This document shows positions 18,061 through 26,458 of a DNA stretch of 64,000 nucleotides, in pieces (within the stretch, counting starts at the first letter, position 1; each line of letters starts with the position of its first letter). A model generated the notes under the pieces. It was not told where the DNA came from. It was given only the letters and a program-made list of their open reading frames with translations, and made no database searches. Location: positions 1 to 64,000 of the forward strand of contig CALWHF010000008.1 in the NCBI GenBank assembly GCA_944380305.1, given 5' to 3'. Source of the stretch: an uncultured Christensenellaceae bacterium. GTDB lineage: Bacteria; Bacillota; Clostridia; Christensenellales; UBA3700. A program made the position numbers and the translations under genes.

Positions 18061-18089
18061 TTGATTTATTCAAATTTTAATGCTAAGAT
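18061..18089 (+). promoter_or_regulatory. Promoter of rpmB
   Basis: TTGATT, 17 bp, TAAGAT with an upstream TG (extended -10). It gives a leader of about 28 bases containing AGGAGGG. Confidence 0.7.
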
Positions 18090-18124
18090 ATTTAGGCAAC
18101 GAATAAGTCAGGAGGGATTTTTCT

Positions 18125-18331
18125 ATGTCCAAAGTATGCAGTATTTGTGGTAAAGGTCAGCAGAGCGGCAACAAGGTCAGCCACTCTAACCGTAAATATA
18201 GAAGAGCATGGGGCGCGAACGTCCAGAAGGTAGATTTCATCGACGAAAGCGGCAAGCAGGTCAAAGGTTATGTCTGCACGAGATGCCTCAGAACGATGAA
18301 CAAGGCCGACAAGACCGAATCCAACGACTGA
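18125..18331 (+). CDS. rpmB: 50S ribosomal protein L28
   Basis: 68 residues; binds 23S rRNA in the large subunit. CSICGK at the N-terminus and CTRCLR near residue 53 give the four-cysteine zinc-binding form. The SHSNRKYRRAWGANVQ core is typical. A strong AGGAGGG site precedes the ATG. The gene runs opposite to its neighbours and sits beside spoVM, as in Bacillus. Confidence 0.98.
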   Translation: MSKVCSICGKGQQSGNKVSHSNRKYRRAWGANVQKVDFIDESGKQVKGYVCTRCLRTMNKADKTESND

Positions 18332-18353
18332 TTTATATTAAACGGTAACGTAG

Positions 18354-18380
18354 CGGATGCAGCAATGCATCCGTTTTTTT
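18354..18380 (+). terminator. Terminator of rpmB
   Basis: CGGATGCA, a GCAA tetraloop, TGCATCCG, then seven T. It lies 22 bases after the stop codon. Confidence 0.93.
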
Positions 18381-18627
18381 ATTGCAAAACCGTCTTATTT
18401 GCACTGTTATCCGTTATTTTCTCATTTGATTCAACCTCTATGCCGCCCGAAAATTGACGGTAAACACATACGAAAAGCACTTGCCTTCACTCTCCGTATC
18501 GCATAACATCGCCCTACTACAAGCCGCTAAATATCTCGCACGGCAGAACGAAAAACCCCGAGACAACCTTTTGAAGTTTCTCTGCGTACGATAAATATCC
18601 CGCTCGCCGTCACTTTTACGGTATCTG

Positions 18628-18720
18628 TCAGCCCTGCATTCTGTCTTTCTTTTCTCCTCTACAGAACAGTCTCAATATCGCCTTCACGAACTTAGGCGGA
18701 TTTATACAGTAGATTCTCAT
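18628..18720 (-). CDS. spoVM: Stage V sporulation protein M
   Basis: A 30-codon gene preceded by AAGGAGG at ideal spacing. The product fits the SpoVM pattern: Met, a basic residue, Tyr, Ile, then the PKF motif with its key proline at position 9, an amphipathic helix (VKAILRLF) and a basic tail. SpoVM of B. subtilis is a 26-residue amphipathic peptide that recognises forespore membrane curvature and anchors SpoIVA and the coat. The position between rpe and rpmB is the same as in Bacillus. This is the strongest hint that the host sporulates. A CATAATAT word 24 bases upstream of the ATG could be part of a sporulation promoter, which I cannot confirm. Confidence 0.88.
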   Translation of the reverse strand: MRIYCINPPKFVKAILRLFCRGEKKDRMQG

Positions 18721-18774
18721 ACGCACCCTCCTTGTGGCAATTTCATATTATGCGACAAGTTCTTTACGCGTTAC

Positions 18775-18815
18775 AAAAAAACGACAGGCACCTGACTCCT
18801 GACTGATGCCTGTCG
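18775..18815 (-). terminator. Terminator of the yicC-rpe operon
   Basis: CGACAGGCA pairs with TGCCTGTCG around a 16-base loop and is followed by TTTTTTT on the minus strand. It lies 174 bases after the rpe stop and directly upstream of spoVM, so spoVM needs its own promoter. Confidence 0.85.
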
Positions 18816-18844
18816 GAATATGTTAATTCTTTTTACTAAAAAAT

Positions 18845-18862
18845 AATTGATACTAATTGATA
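18845..18862. repeat. AT-rich iteron pair shared with 13784-13801
   Basis: AATTGATACTAATTGATA, an exact 18-base copy of part of the array upstream of recG. It falls in the 3' untranslated part of the rpe transcript. Confidence 0.7.
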
Positions 18863-18989
18863 ATAATATATTAGATTTAGCGACGTATGTCTGTTGAACG
18901 GATAAAAGAAACGTTTGTTGTCCGCATCTTTATATCATAACACCATAAAATACAACCATCGAAATTCCGGGAGAATCGGAAAAGTTTTA

Positions 18990-19640
18990 TTACTTGCCCG
19001 ACTTCAGACGGCTTATCGCCTCACAGGGATCCTGCGCCTTGAAAACCGCATTGCCTGCCACCATTACGTCGAGGCCTCTCTTTACCATTTCGGGCGCATT
19101 TTCGGTCGTGACTCCGCCGTCAAGTTCGACGAGTACATTTCTGCCTGCGGTCATACGTTTGAGCTCCGAGATCTTATCCATTACCTCGGGAATGAATTTT
19201 TGTCCTCCGAATCCCGGGAAAACGCCCATAAGCATAATGAGATCGACTTTGTCGACGAATTTTTCGGCAACGGAGCAAGGAATATCAGGGTTCAGCACGA
19301 TGCCCGCCTTTGCCCCCGCAGCTTTTATCTTTTCTATCGTCCCGAAAGCGTCTTCGCTTGCCTCGGGGTGAAAGGTCACGAGATCGGCCCCCGCCTTGAC
19401 GAAACGCTCGACGTAGCGTTCGGGCTTCACTATCATCAGGTGCACGTCGAGAAACATATCCGTATTTCGTCTCAACGCCTCGACCATAGGCATTCCGAAC
19501 GTGATGTTGGGTACGAATTCTCCGTCCATTACGTCGCAATGCACCCAGTCCGCATTCCATTTTTTTAGATTTTTGACCGCCTCTCCCATAGCCGCGAAAT
19601 CTGCGGAAAGTATGGACGGCGCAATTAATACTTCAGCCAT
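18990..19640 (-). CDS. rpe: Ribulose-phosphate 3-epimerase
   Basis: 216 residues; interconverts ribulose 5-phosphate and xylulose 5-phosphate in the pentose phosphate pathway. The metal ligands are in APSILSADF, VHCDVMDGEFVPN, DVHLMI and ELDGGV. Last gene of the long operon; its start overlaps the rsgA stop by eight bases. Confidence 0.97.
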   Translation of the reverse strand: MAEVLIAPSILSADFAAMGEAVKNLKKWNADWVHCDVMDGEFVPNITFGMPMVEALRRNTDMFLDVHLMIVKPERYVERFVKAGADLVTFHPEASEDAFGTIEKIKAAGAKAGIVLNPDIPCSVAEKFVDKVDLIMLMGVFPGFGGQKFIPEVMDKISELKRMTAGRNVLVELDGGVTTENAPEMVKRGLDVMVAGNAVFKAQDPCEAISRLKSGK

Positions 19641-20523
19641 ATCTCTTCTCCCATCTCTTGTTGAACTCTTCGTATAGTTTCAAATATCTTTCATAGCGTT
19701 CTTTGGGTATTTTTCCCAGTTCGACCGCCTCTTTGACGCCGCAACACTCTTCGACGGTATGCGTACAACCTCTGAACCTGCAATTCTCGCGGTATTTATC
19801 GAAATCAATATAGTAACTCGCAAGAAACATAGGATCAAACAACGGTATTTCAAACATCGAAAAACCGCAGGTGTCGGCTATCATGGTCCCGTCTTCAAAC
19901 TCGATTATCTCGACGTGTCGCGTCGTGTGCTTGCCTCTGCCGCTTTTTTCGCCTATCTCGCCCGTCTCCATGAGCTCTTTTCCCGCAAGCGCGTTGACGA
20001 GCGAAGACTTCCCGACCGCCGACTGTCCCGCAAGACAATAATAGCGACCCTTTACGATGTCTCGCAGTTGTCCGATACCGTCGCCGTTTTCCGCAGAAAC
20101 GGACAGCACCGTCGTGACCGCGCCGTACTCCTTGCGCGCAGCCTCGAGCAGCCTATCTCCTTCGTCTATATCGGACTTGTTCACGCAAAGCACCGAATCG
20201 ATGCCCTGCTGAATACAGCTTATTATCAGTTTATCCACAAGCAGGAAATCGGGTTTAGGCAAAGGGGAAACGACAATGACGATGCCGTCGATATTGCTGA
20301 CGTACGGTCTGACAAGCATACTGCTTCTCGGCAAAACTTCCTTTATAACGCATTCTTTGCCGAAATCGTCCACTTCGACTTCGTCTCCGACATAAAGCTC
20401 GCCGTCTTTTCTCAATTTTCCGCGCGCGAAACATCTGAGGATCTCGCCCTCAGCGGTCTTCACACAGTATTTACCCGCGACTCCCTTTATTATCCTGCCT
20501 TGTCTTGTCGTTCCTATCGCCAT
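19633..20523 (-). CDS. rsgA: Ribosome small-subunit biogenesis GTPase RsgA
   Basis: 296 residues. Circularly permuted GTPase: G4 (VNKSDID, about 118) comes before G1 (GQSAVGKSSLVN, about 163) and G3 (DTCGF). N-terminal OB-fold and a C-terminal zinc site (CRFRGCTHTVEECCGV) frame it. It checks maturation of the 30S decoding centre. In Bacillus prpC and prkC precede it; here only 55 bp of AT-rich DNA lie in that place. Confidence 0.96.
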   Translation of the reverse strand: MAIGTTRQGRIIKGVAGKYCVKTAEGEILRCFARGKLRKDGELYVGDEVEVDDFGKECVIKEVLPRSSMLVRPYVSNIDGIVIVVSPLPKPDFLLVDKLIISCIQQGIDSVLCVNKSDIDEGDRLLEAARKEYGAVTTVLSVSAENGDGIGQLRDIVKGRYYCLAGQSAVGKSSLVNALAGKELMETGEIGEKSGRGKHTTRHVEIIEFEDGTMIADTCGFSMFEIPLFDPMFLASYYIDFDKYRENCRFRGCTHTVEECCGVKEAVELGKIPKERYERYLKLYEEFNKRWEKRYG

Positions 20524-20578
20524 TTGCGTTTACTTATTATTACTAAATAATACTAGTAAATAATTTGTTTTACTGATT

Positions 20579-21634
20579 TTAATTGTCGTTATTGTCTTTT
20601 TTCTCAATATAATTGCGCCTCAGTTGCCCGCATGCGCCCTGTATATCCGACCCCATGCTTCTTCTGACGCTGCAGCTCACTCCGTTATTATCGAGAATTT
20701 TTCTGAATTTGTCAATAGCGGATTCGCCCGAGCTTTTCAGCCCGCGTTCTTTAACGTAATTCAGTCTTATAAGATTGACGTGACACGGAAACCCGCGCAT
20801 GAGTCTGCAAAGCTCTTTTGCACAGTCCTCGCCGTCGTTTTCGCCCTCGATCAGAGAATATTCGAATATAACTCTGCGCCCCGTCTTGTTGAAATAATAC
20901 TTTGCGGCATCGATCACTTCGCGCACGCTGTATCTTTCGGCTATCGGCATGATCTTTTTTCTGAGTTCGTCGAACGGCGCGTGCAGGGACACTGTAAGTA
21001 CGGGCGTATAGCCTTCGTCGGCAAGTCTCCTTATCCTGTCGCATAGACCGCAGGTGGACAGCGACACGTTGCGTTTAGAGACATTCAACCCGTCTTCGCA
21101 CGACAGCAGATCGAGGAATTTCGTCACGTTGTCATAGTTGTCGAGCGGCTCGCCGCTACCCATAAGCACCACGTTGGTAACTCCTCTTTGTCCGTCTTCG
21201 GCGTTCAGCGCGTTGACGACGATGACCTGAGAGAGTATCTCTCCCGCCGTGAGATCGCGCACCAGCCCGCCGAGCGTAGACGCGCAGAACCTGCAACCCA
21301 TCGCGCAACCGACCTGAGTTGACACGCAAAGCGTGTTGCCGTACTTGTAGCGCATCAGCACGCCTTCGATTACGTTGCCGTCCCCGAGAGCGTAAAGATA
21401 TTTTACCGTACCGTCCGTCGCCGATCTGAAACTCGCCTCTATCTTGACCCCGAGAGCGCGCCAGCCGTCGTCCCCGAGCCTATTCACGAGTTCTTTGGGG
21501 ACGTTGCTCATTTCGTCGAGTTCTCGTCCCGCGACAATATGCGAAAACATCTGTTTCGCCCTGAACGCGGGTTGACCGTAGCTTTTCAGAAGTTCTTTCA
21601 GCTCGTCGAAAGAGAGAGAGCAAAGCAGTTTCAT
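20579..21634 (-). CDS. rlmN: 23S rRNA (adenine2503-C2)-methyltransferase RlmN
   Basis: 351 residues; radical SAM enzyme that methylates A2503 of 23S rRNA and A37 of some tRNAs. The CAMGCRFCAS cluster motif is near residue 110, GSGEPLDNY follows, and the C-terminal SVRRSMGSDIQGACGQL holds the cysteine that forms the methylene intermediate. ATGA overlap with rsmB. Confidence 0.97.
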   Translation of the reverse strand: MKLLCSLSFDELKELLKSYGQPAFRAKQMFSHIVAGRELDEMSNVPKELVNRLGDDGWRALGVKIEASFRSATDGTVKYLYALGDGNVIEGVLMRYKYGNTLCVSTQVGCAMGCRFCASTLGGLVRDLTAGEILSQVIVVNALNAEDGQRGVTNVVLMGSGEPLDNYDNVTKFLDLLSCEDGLNVSKRNVSLSTCGLCDRIRRLADEGYTPVLTVSLHAPFDELRKKIMPIAERYSVREVIDAAKYYFNKTGRRVIFEYSLIEGENDGEDCAKELCRLMRGFPCHVNLIRLNYVKERGLKSSGESAIDKFRKILDNNGVSCSVRRSMGSDIQGACGQLRRNYIEKKDNNDN

Positions 21635-22875
21635 CTCGCGCTCCTTTTCATCTTCGCGACGAAGAACCCGTCTCCGCCTTTGTTGTCGGGCAAAAACGTC
21701 TGTTTGGATTCGAGTTTGAAAGATTTGTTGTTTCTAAGAAATTTTTTGACGACGTCGTCGTTTTCGTCCTTGAGCAGCGTGCAGGTGGAATACACCAGAG
21801 TGCCGCCGTCCCTGACGTAAGCCGCGCCGTTTTCGAGTATCCCGTACTGAGTTTCGGTTATCCCGAATATCTTATCCTTATCCTTGAAAAGATAGACGTC
21901 GGGTTTTTTCGCCGCGACGCCGAAACCGCTGCACGGCACGTCGCACAGCACGACGTCAAACGCCCCCGCAAGCGACTTGTTGTATACCGTTGCGTCCATA
22001 AGCCTGACGTCGAGTTTTACGCCCATTCTGCGGGCGTACTGCTGTATCAGCTGAAGTCTGTGATGATATACGTCGCACGCGACTACGCCGACGTTTTCTC
22101 CTATCGACGCGAAATATACGCTTTTGCCGCCCGGAGCCGCACACGCGTCAAGCACCTTGTCGCCGTCTTTTACCCCTGCGATCTCGCAGCATTTCACCGA
22201 AGTCTTTGACTGAAAAGTTATCAGTCCCGCATCGAACAGCGATCTGACCTTGTCGTTATTGCGAACGAAAAGACAATTCTCGCAATCCTCGTCAACGGTA
22301 TATTCCACGTTCGTCTCATCGAGTTTCTTTTCCACTTCCGCGAGCGAGGTTTTCAACGTATTGACGCGCGCGTGCTCGAGTTCGAGCGGCTTGCACGTCA
22401 GAAATTCTCTCGTCTTTTCCGCGCCGAACTGGCGGTTGTACTGTCTGACGAGCCAGAGAGGGACCGACGCCTCGACCGAAAGTTTCTGCGTTTCGTCCTT
22501 CGGCAACGAAGGTCTTTTGCGACAGAACGCCTTGAGAACGCCGTTGATAAATCCGCTCGATCCCTGTTTGCCGACCTCTTTGGACAATTCGACGGTGTTG
22601 TTTACCGCCGCGTAATCGGGCATGCTGTCCATCTCCTCGATGCAGTACATGCCTATCTTGAGCAGTATGACCGCGCTGTTCCTAGGTTTTTTTGCGGTCA
22701 TCTGCGATATGTAATAGTCGTATTTTACGTCGTTTCGGAGCACGCCGTAGACGAGCCGCGTTACAAAATCGCGGTTTTTCGCCTCGCCGAGCCTGTTTGT
22801 CAGCGATATTGAGCCGTAAGCCTGCTGTTTGTAGACCTGCGACAATATATTGTAACAAACTTTCAGATCACTCAT
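21631..22875 (-). CDS. rsmB: 16S rRNA (cytosine967-C5)-methyltransferase RsmB
   Basis: 414 residues. A NusB-like RNA-binding domain fills residues 1-130. The SAM-binding loop LDACAAPGGKS is near 245, and the two catalytic cysteines are in DVPCSGFG and YSTCTL. Overlaps fmt by eight bases and rlmN by four. Confidence 0.96.
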   Translation of the reverse strand: MSDLKVCYNILSQVYKQQAYGSISLTNRLGEAKNRDFVTRLVYGVLRNDVKYDYYISQMTAKKPRNSAVILLKIGMYCIEEMDSMPDYAAVNNTVELSKEVGKQGSSGFINGVLKAFCRKRPSLPKDETQKLSVEASVPLWLVRQYNRQFGAEKTREFLTCKPLELEHARVNTLKTSLAEVEKKLDETNVEYTVDEDCENCLFVRNNDKVRSLFDAGLITFQSKTSVKCCEIAGVKDGDKVLDACAAPGGKSVYFASIGENVGVVACDVYHHRLQLIQQYARRMGVKLDVRLMDATVYNKSLAGAFDVVLCDVPCSGFGVAAKKPDVYLFKDKDKIFGITETQYGILENGAAYVRDGGTLVYSTCTLLKDENDDVVKKFLRNNKSFKLESKQTFLPDNKGGDGFFVAKMKRSAR

Positions 22876-23812
22876 TTGTGAGTCTCACTCCGTTCAGATT
22901 TGCATGACCGCGCATGAATTCGTCAGCCGTCATGCGCTTGCCTCCCTCGAGCTGAATCTCCTGCAATACGAGAAATTCTCCGCGCCCGCAGGCAACGCAC
23001 AGCTTGCCAAAAAAGGTCGCAAGTTCGCCCTGCATATAAAATCTCCTGTTGCTCGGTTCGTCGCTGCCGAGTTTCCTCGCCTTCCAGACCTTGAGCAGTT
23101 TTCCGTCAAGTTTTGCAAAAGCGGACGGCCACGGATTGGTGCCGCGGATAAAATTTACCAGCTCGTCGGCAGACTTCGAAAAATCCAGTTTCCCGCTGTC
23201 TTTAGTAAACATCGGATACCAGGTCGCCTCGGTTTCGTTCTGCGGCGTAAAGACGGCTTTTCCGCTTTCAAGCAGAGAAAGAGCGTCGGTTATCGCCTCT
23301 CCTCCGAGTTCAGCCAGCCTGTCGAACAGCTCTCCCGCGGTTTCTTCGTCTTTTATATCGAGTTCCTTTTGCAGCATTATATCGCCCGTGTCCACGCCGA
23401 GCGCGGTCTTCATCACCGTTATGCCCGTCTTTTTCTCGCCGTTTATCACAGCCCACTGTATAGGCGACGAGCCTCTGTATTTCGGCAAAAGCGACGCGTG
23501 CACGTTGAATACCCCGAGGGGCGTCAGCCCGAGCAATTCTTCGTCGAGTATCTGTCCGTACGCGCAGGTGACCATCGCATCCGCTCCGAGCGCACGCAGC
23601 TCGTCTTTGCCTTCAAGCCTTATCCGCTCGTACTGAAACACTTTGAGCCCGAGTTCGACCGCCTTTTGCTTTACGGGACAGAACGATACGACGCCGCGGT
23701 TTCTCGCCCTGTCGGGCTGAGTAACGACCCCGACGACCTCGTGTCCCGCCGAAACTATCGCCTGAAGGGACGGCAAGGCAAAATCGGGTGTGCCGAGAAA
23801 GATCACTTTCAT
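22868..23812 (-). CDS. fmt: Methionyl-tRNA formyltransferase
   Basis: 314 residues from the ATG at 23812, which overlaps the def stop (ATGA). Residues KVIFLGTPDFALPSL start the formyltransferase fold; the NVHASLLPKYRGSSPI motif carries the catalytic Asn and His, and the C-terminal OB domain binds initiator tRNA. It formylates Met-tRNA for translation initiation; def removes the formyl group later. Confidence 0.97.
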   Translation of the reverse strand: MKVIFLGTPDFALPSLQAIVSAGHEVVGVVTQPDRARNRGVVSFCPVKQKAVELGLKVFQYERIRLEGKDELRALGADAMVTCAYGQILDEELLGLTPLGVFNVHASLLPKYRGSSPIQWAVINGEKKTGITVMKTALGVDTGDIMLQKELDIKDEETAGELFDRLAELGGEAITDALSLLESGKAVFTPQNETEATWYPMFTKDSGKLDFSKSADELVNFIRGTNPWPSAFAKLDGKLLKVWKARKLGSDEPSNRRFYMQGELATFFGKLCVACGRGEFLVLQEIQLEGGKRMTADEFMRGHANLNGVRLTNE

Positions 23813-24252
23813 TTCTTCACCGCCTTGTCGTAGTAAAGGATACCGTCGAGATGATCGAATTCGTGACAGCATGCGCGGGCAATGAACCCTTCGAATCTGC
23901 CTTTGAAATAATTGCCTTTTCTGTCCTGAAATTCTACGGTTATCTTTTCGGGACGTTCCACTTCCTCGCTCCTGCCTGGAACGCTGAGGCAGCCCTCGGG
24001 TCCCACCTGACTTCCCGACTTCGCGACGATGACGGGATTGACGAATTCGAAATACTCGTCGTCCACCTCAACGACCGCGACGCGCTTGAGTAGTCCCACC
24101 TGCGGAGCTGCAAGCCCGCAACCGTCGGCGGCGACCATCGTCTCGTGCATGTCGTCGAGAAGTTTGCCCAGTTTGTCGTCGAAAACGGTGACCTCTCTGC
24201 TCTTTTTTCTGAGAACGGGATTGCCGTCCTTTACAATGTCTCTCAGTGCCAT
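23809..24252 (-). CDS. def: Peptide deformylase
   Basis: 147 residues; iron or zinc enzyme that removes N-formyl from new proteins. The three motifs GCGLAAPQVG, EGCLSVPG and HEFDHLDG are intact. I chose the ATG at 24252, with GAGG five bases upstream; a GTG two codons earlier is possible. Confidence 0.97.
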   Translation of the reverse strand: MALRDIVKDGNPVLRKKSREVTVFDDKLGKLLDDMHETMVAADGCGLAAPQVGLLKRVAVVEVDDEYFEFVNPVIVAKSGSQVGPEGCLSVPGRSEEVERPEKITVEFQDRKGNYFKGRFEGFIARACCHEFDHLDGILYYDKAVKK

Positions 24253-24259
24253 ATTCACC

Positions 24260-26458
24260 TCAACTCATACTCTGGGGATTTATCTGCGCGAAGACGCTGA
24301 CTCCCCTGACCTTGTTTTCGTCTATTATGCGGTAGATCTCTCTGACCACCGTGTCTTCGTATTCTCTTTTTATACGCATCAGTATCTGATAGCGGTAATT
24401 CCTCTCTATCCTCGCCACGGGTGAGCGCATCGCCTGCAGGAAGAGGAATTCGTTTTTGTTTTCAAGCTCGTACGCCCTGACGTCCACGAACATGTTGCGA
24501 GCGCAATTCTTGACCGTCTCGTCGTCCTCGCCCGTCATGAGCACCCTGAGTATCGTCGAATACGGCGGAAATCCCGTGACCTCTCTCGAATTGTTCTCCT
24601 TCTCGAAAAACCCGAGATAATCGTAGTTCTTCGCGTACCTGTAAACGTAGTGCGACGGCGAATAGGTCTGAAGTATAACGAGCCCTTCTTTGTCGCTTCT
24701 TCCCGCCCTTCCCGCGACCTGCGTGACAAGCTGGAACGTGCGTTCCGCACTCCTGTAATCGCTGAAATACAGGCTCATGTCCGCGTCTAGTATACCTACG
24801 AGCGTCACGTCGGGAAAATCGTGACCTTTCGCTATCATCTGAGTGCCGACAAGTATCTGCGCCTCTTTTGCCTTGAACGCGCCGAGTATGTCGAGATACG
24901 CCGACTTCTTCGTCGTGGTCTCGTTGTCCATGCGAAGTATCCCGACGCCCGGGAACATCTTTTCAAGCTCCTCGACGACCCTCTGCGTGCCTATCTTGCC
25001 GTATCTTATCTCCTTGCTGCCGCAATCGGGGCATTGTGTCAGCATCTTGTAGCGTTTGCCGCAATAGTGACACTTGAGCATATTGTCTACCGAATGGTAG
25101 GTCAGCGTCACGTCGCAGTCCTCGCATTTTGCGATGTATCCGCATTTCTTGCACATCGCGAACGAGCTGTGACCTCTGCGATTGAGAAAGAGTATCGCCT
25201 GGTTTCCGTTCTCGACGGTCTTTCTGAGTTCTTGTTCGAGCCGCCTCGAAAATATGCCGTTGTTGCCCGAGATAAGCTCCTGAGACATGTTCTCTATCTG
25301 AATTTTCGGCATGCCGTGTCTGCTTATCCTGTCGGGGAGACTGACGAGCGAATATTCGCCCTTTCTCGCGAGCAGAAAACTCTCTATCGACGGCGTCGCG
25401 CTGCCGAGCACGAGTTTACCGCCGTTGTATTCGGCACGGAATCTCGCTATATCGCAGGTGTTGTACCTCGGATTGGATTCGCTGAAATAACTGGCGTCGT
25501 GCTCTTCGTCGATGACTATCAGCCCGACGTTCTTCACGGGAGCGAAAACCGCGCTCCTCGCACCGAGCACTATGCGGGCTTCGCCCGTAAGGAGCCTCTT
25601 CCATTCGTCGTAGCGTTCCCCGGGTCCGAGACCGCTGTGCAGCATCGCGACTCCGCTTGAAAACCTCGCCCTGAAGTTCCTCAGCATCTGCGGCGTCAGC
25701 GAAATCTCTGGGACGAGCATTATCGCGGTCTTGCCCTGCTTCAGCACGCGGTCTATCGCGTTCATATACACTTCGGTCTTGCCGCTGCCCGTGACGCCGT
25801 AAAGCAAAGATACCGTCTTGTCTCCGCCGAGGATCTTGTCTACCGCCTGCCGCTGCGCGTCGGTCAGCCTGACCCTGTCCGCCTCGCTCTTAAGTCCGTC
25901 GTAGGGCTTGCGGTACACCGCCTTGTCGGTTTTGACCGCGATCCCCTTGTCCTCGAGAGCCTTGACCGTCGCCGCGCCGAATTCCTCGGTTATAACGCTG
26001 AGGTACTCGCCGCCCTCGCGCAGTTTCTCGACAAGCTCCAGCTGCCTGTGCGCTCTCGCTGGGATAAGTTTTTCTATCTCTTCTTCGGATACGTCCTTCG
26101 ACAGCTCGACGTAGAGCCTCTTCAGCTCTCTGACTCTGCCGCCTCTCATCTGCCCGGGTATGAACAGTCTCAGGCAATCGACGTACCGCAGGTAAAATTT
26201 CTCTTTCATGAAACGCATAAGCGCGAGCATCTCTTCGCTTATGCACGAAAAATCGTCGAGTTTCGCCGCTATCGGCTTGAGTTTCGCGGGATCGTAATCG
26301 CTCTTTTCAGCCGTATCAATGCAAAAACCCTCCAACTTTTTATTGCCGAAGGGAACCAAAACTCTGTCGCCTTTTTTAACGTCGAGGCCGCCGTCGACGT
26401 AATCGAAAATCCTGTCGACTTCGCTGTTGCTGACGTCGACTATCACCTTGCATATCAT
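24260..26458 (-). CDS. priA: Primosomal protein N' (replication restart helicase)
   Basis: 732 residues; recognises stalled forks and reloads the replicative helicase. N-terminal fork-binding domain 1-110; Walker A GVTGSGKTEVY near 220; DEEHDASY; the zinc-binding insert with four CxxC pairs near 435-475; helicase motif GRAGRSD near 590. ATGA overlap with coaBC. Confidence 0.97.
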   Translation of the reverse strand: MICKVIVDVSNSEVDRIFDYVDGGLDVKKGDRVLVPFGNKKLEGFCIDTAEKSDYDPAKLKPIAAKLDDFSCISEEMLALMRFMKEKFYLRYVDCLRLFIPGQMRGGRVRELKRLYVELSKDVSEEEIEKLIPARAHRQLELVEKLREGGEYLSVITEEFGAATVKALEDKGIAVKTDKAVYRKPYDGLKSEADRVRLTDAQRQAVDKILGGDKTVSLLYGVTGSGKTEVYMNAIDRVLKQGKTAIMLVPEISLTPQMLRNFRARFSSGVAMLHSGLGPGERYDEWKRLLTGEARIVLGARSAVFAPVKNVGLIVIDEEHDASYFSESNPRYNTCDIARFRAEYNGGKLVLGSATPSIESFLLARKGEYSLVSLPDRISRHGMPKIQIENMSQELISGNNGIFSRRLEQELRKTVENGNQAILFLNRRGHSSFAMCKKCGYIAKCEDCDVTLTYHSVDNMLKCHYCGKRYKMLTQCPDCGSKEIRYGKIGTQRVVEELEKMFPGVGILRMDNETTTKKSAYLDILGAFKAKEAQILVGTQMIAKGHDFPDVTLVGILDADMSLYFSDYRSAERTFQLVTQVAGRAGRSDKEGLVILQTYSPSHYVYRYAKNYDYLGFFEKENNSREVTGFPPYSTILRVLMTGEDDETVKNCARNMFVDVRAYELENKNEFLFLQAMRSPVARIERNYRYQILMRIKREYEDTVVREIYRIIDENKVRGVSVFAQINPQSMS

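Noticed and set aside
17693..18064. 123-codon plus-strand frame between yloU and rpmB
   Set aside because: Strongly basic, no ribosome site, runs into the rpmB promoter.
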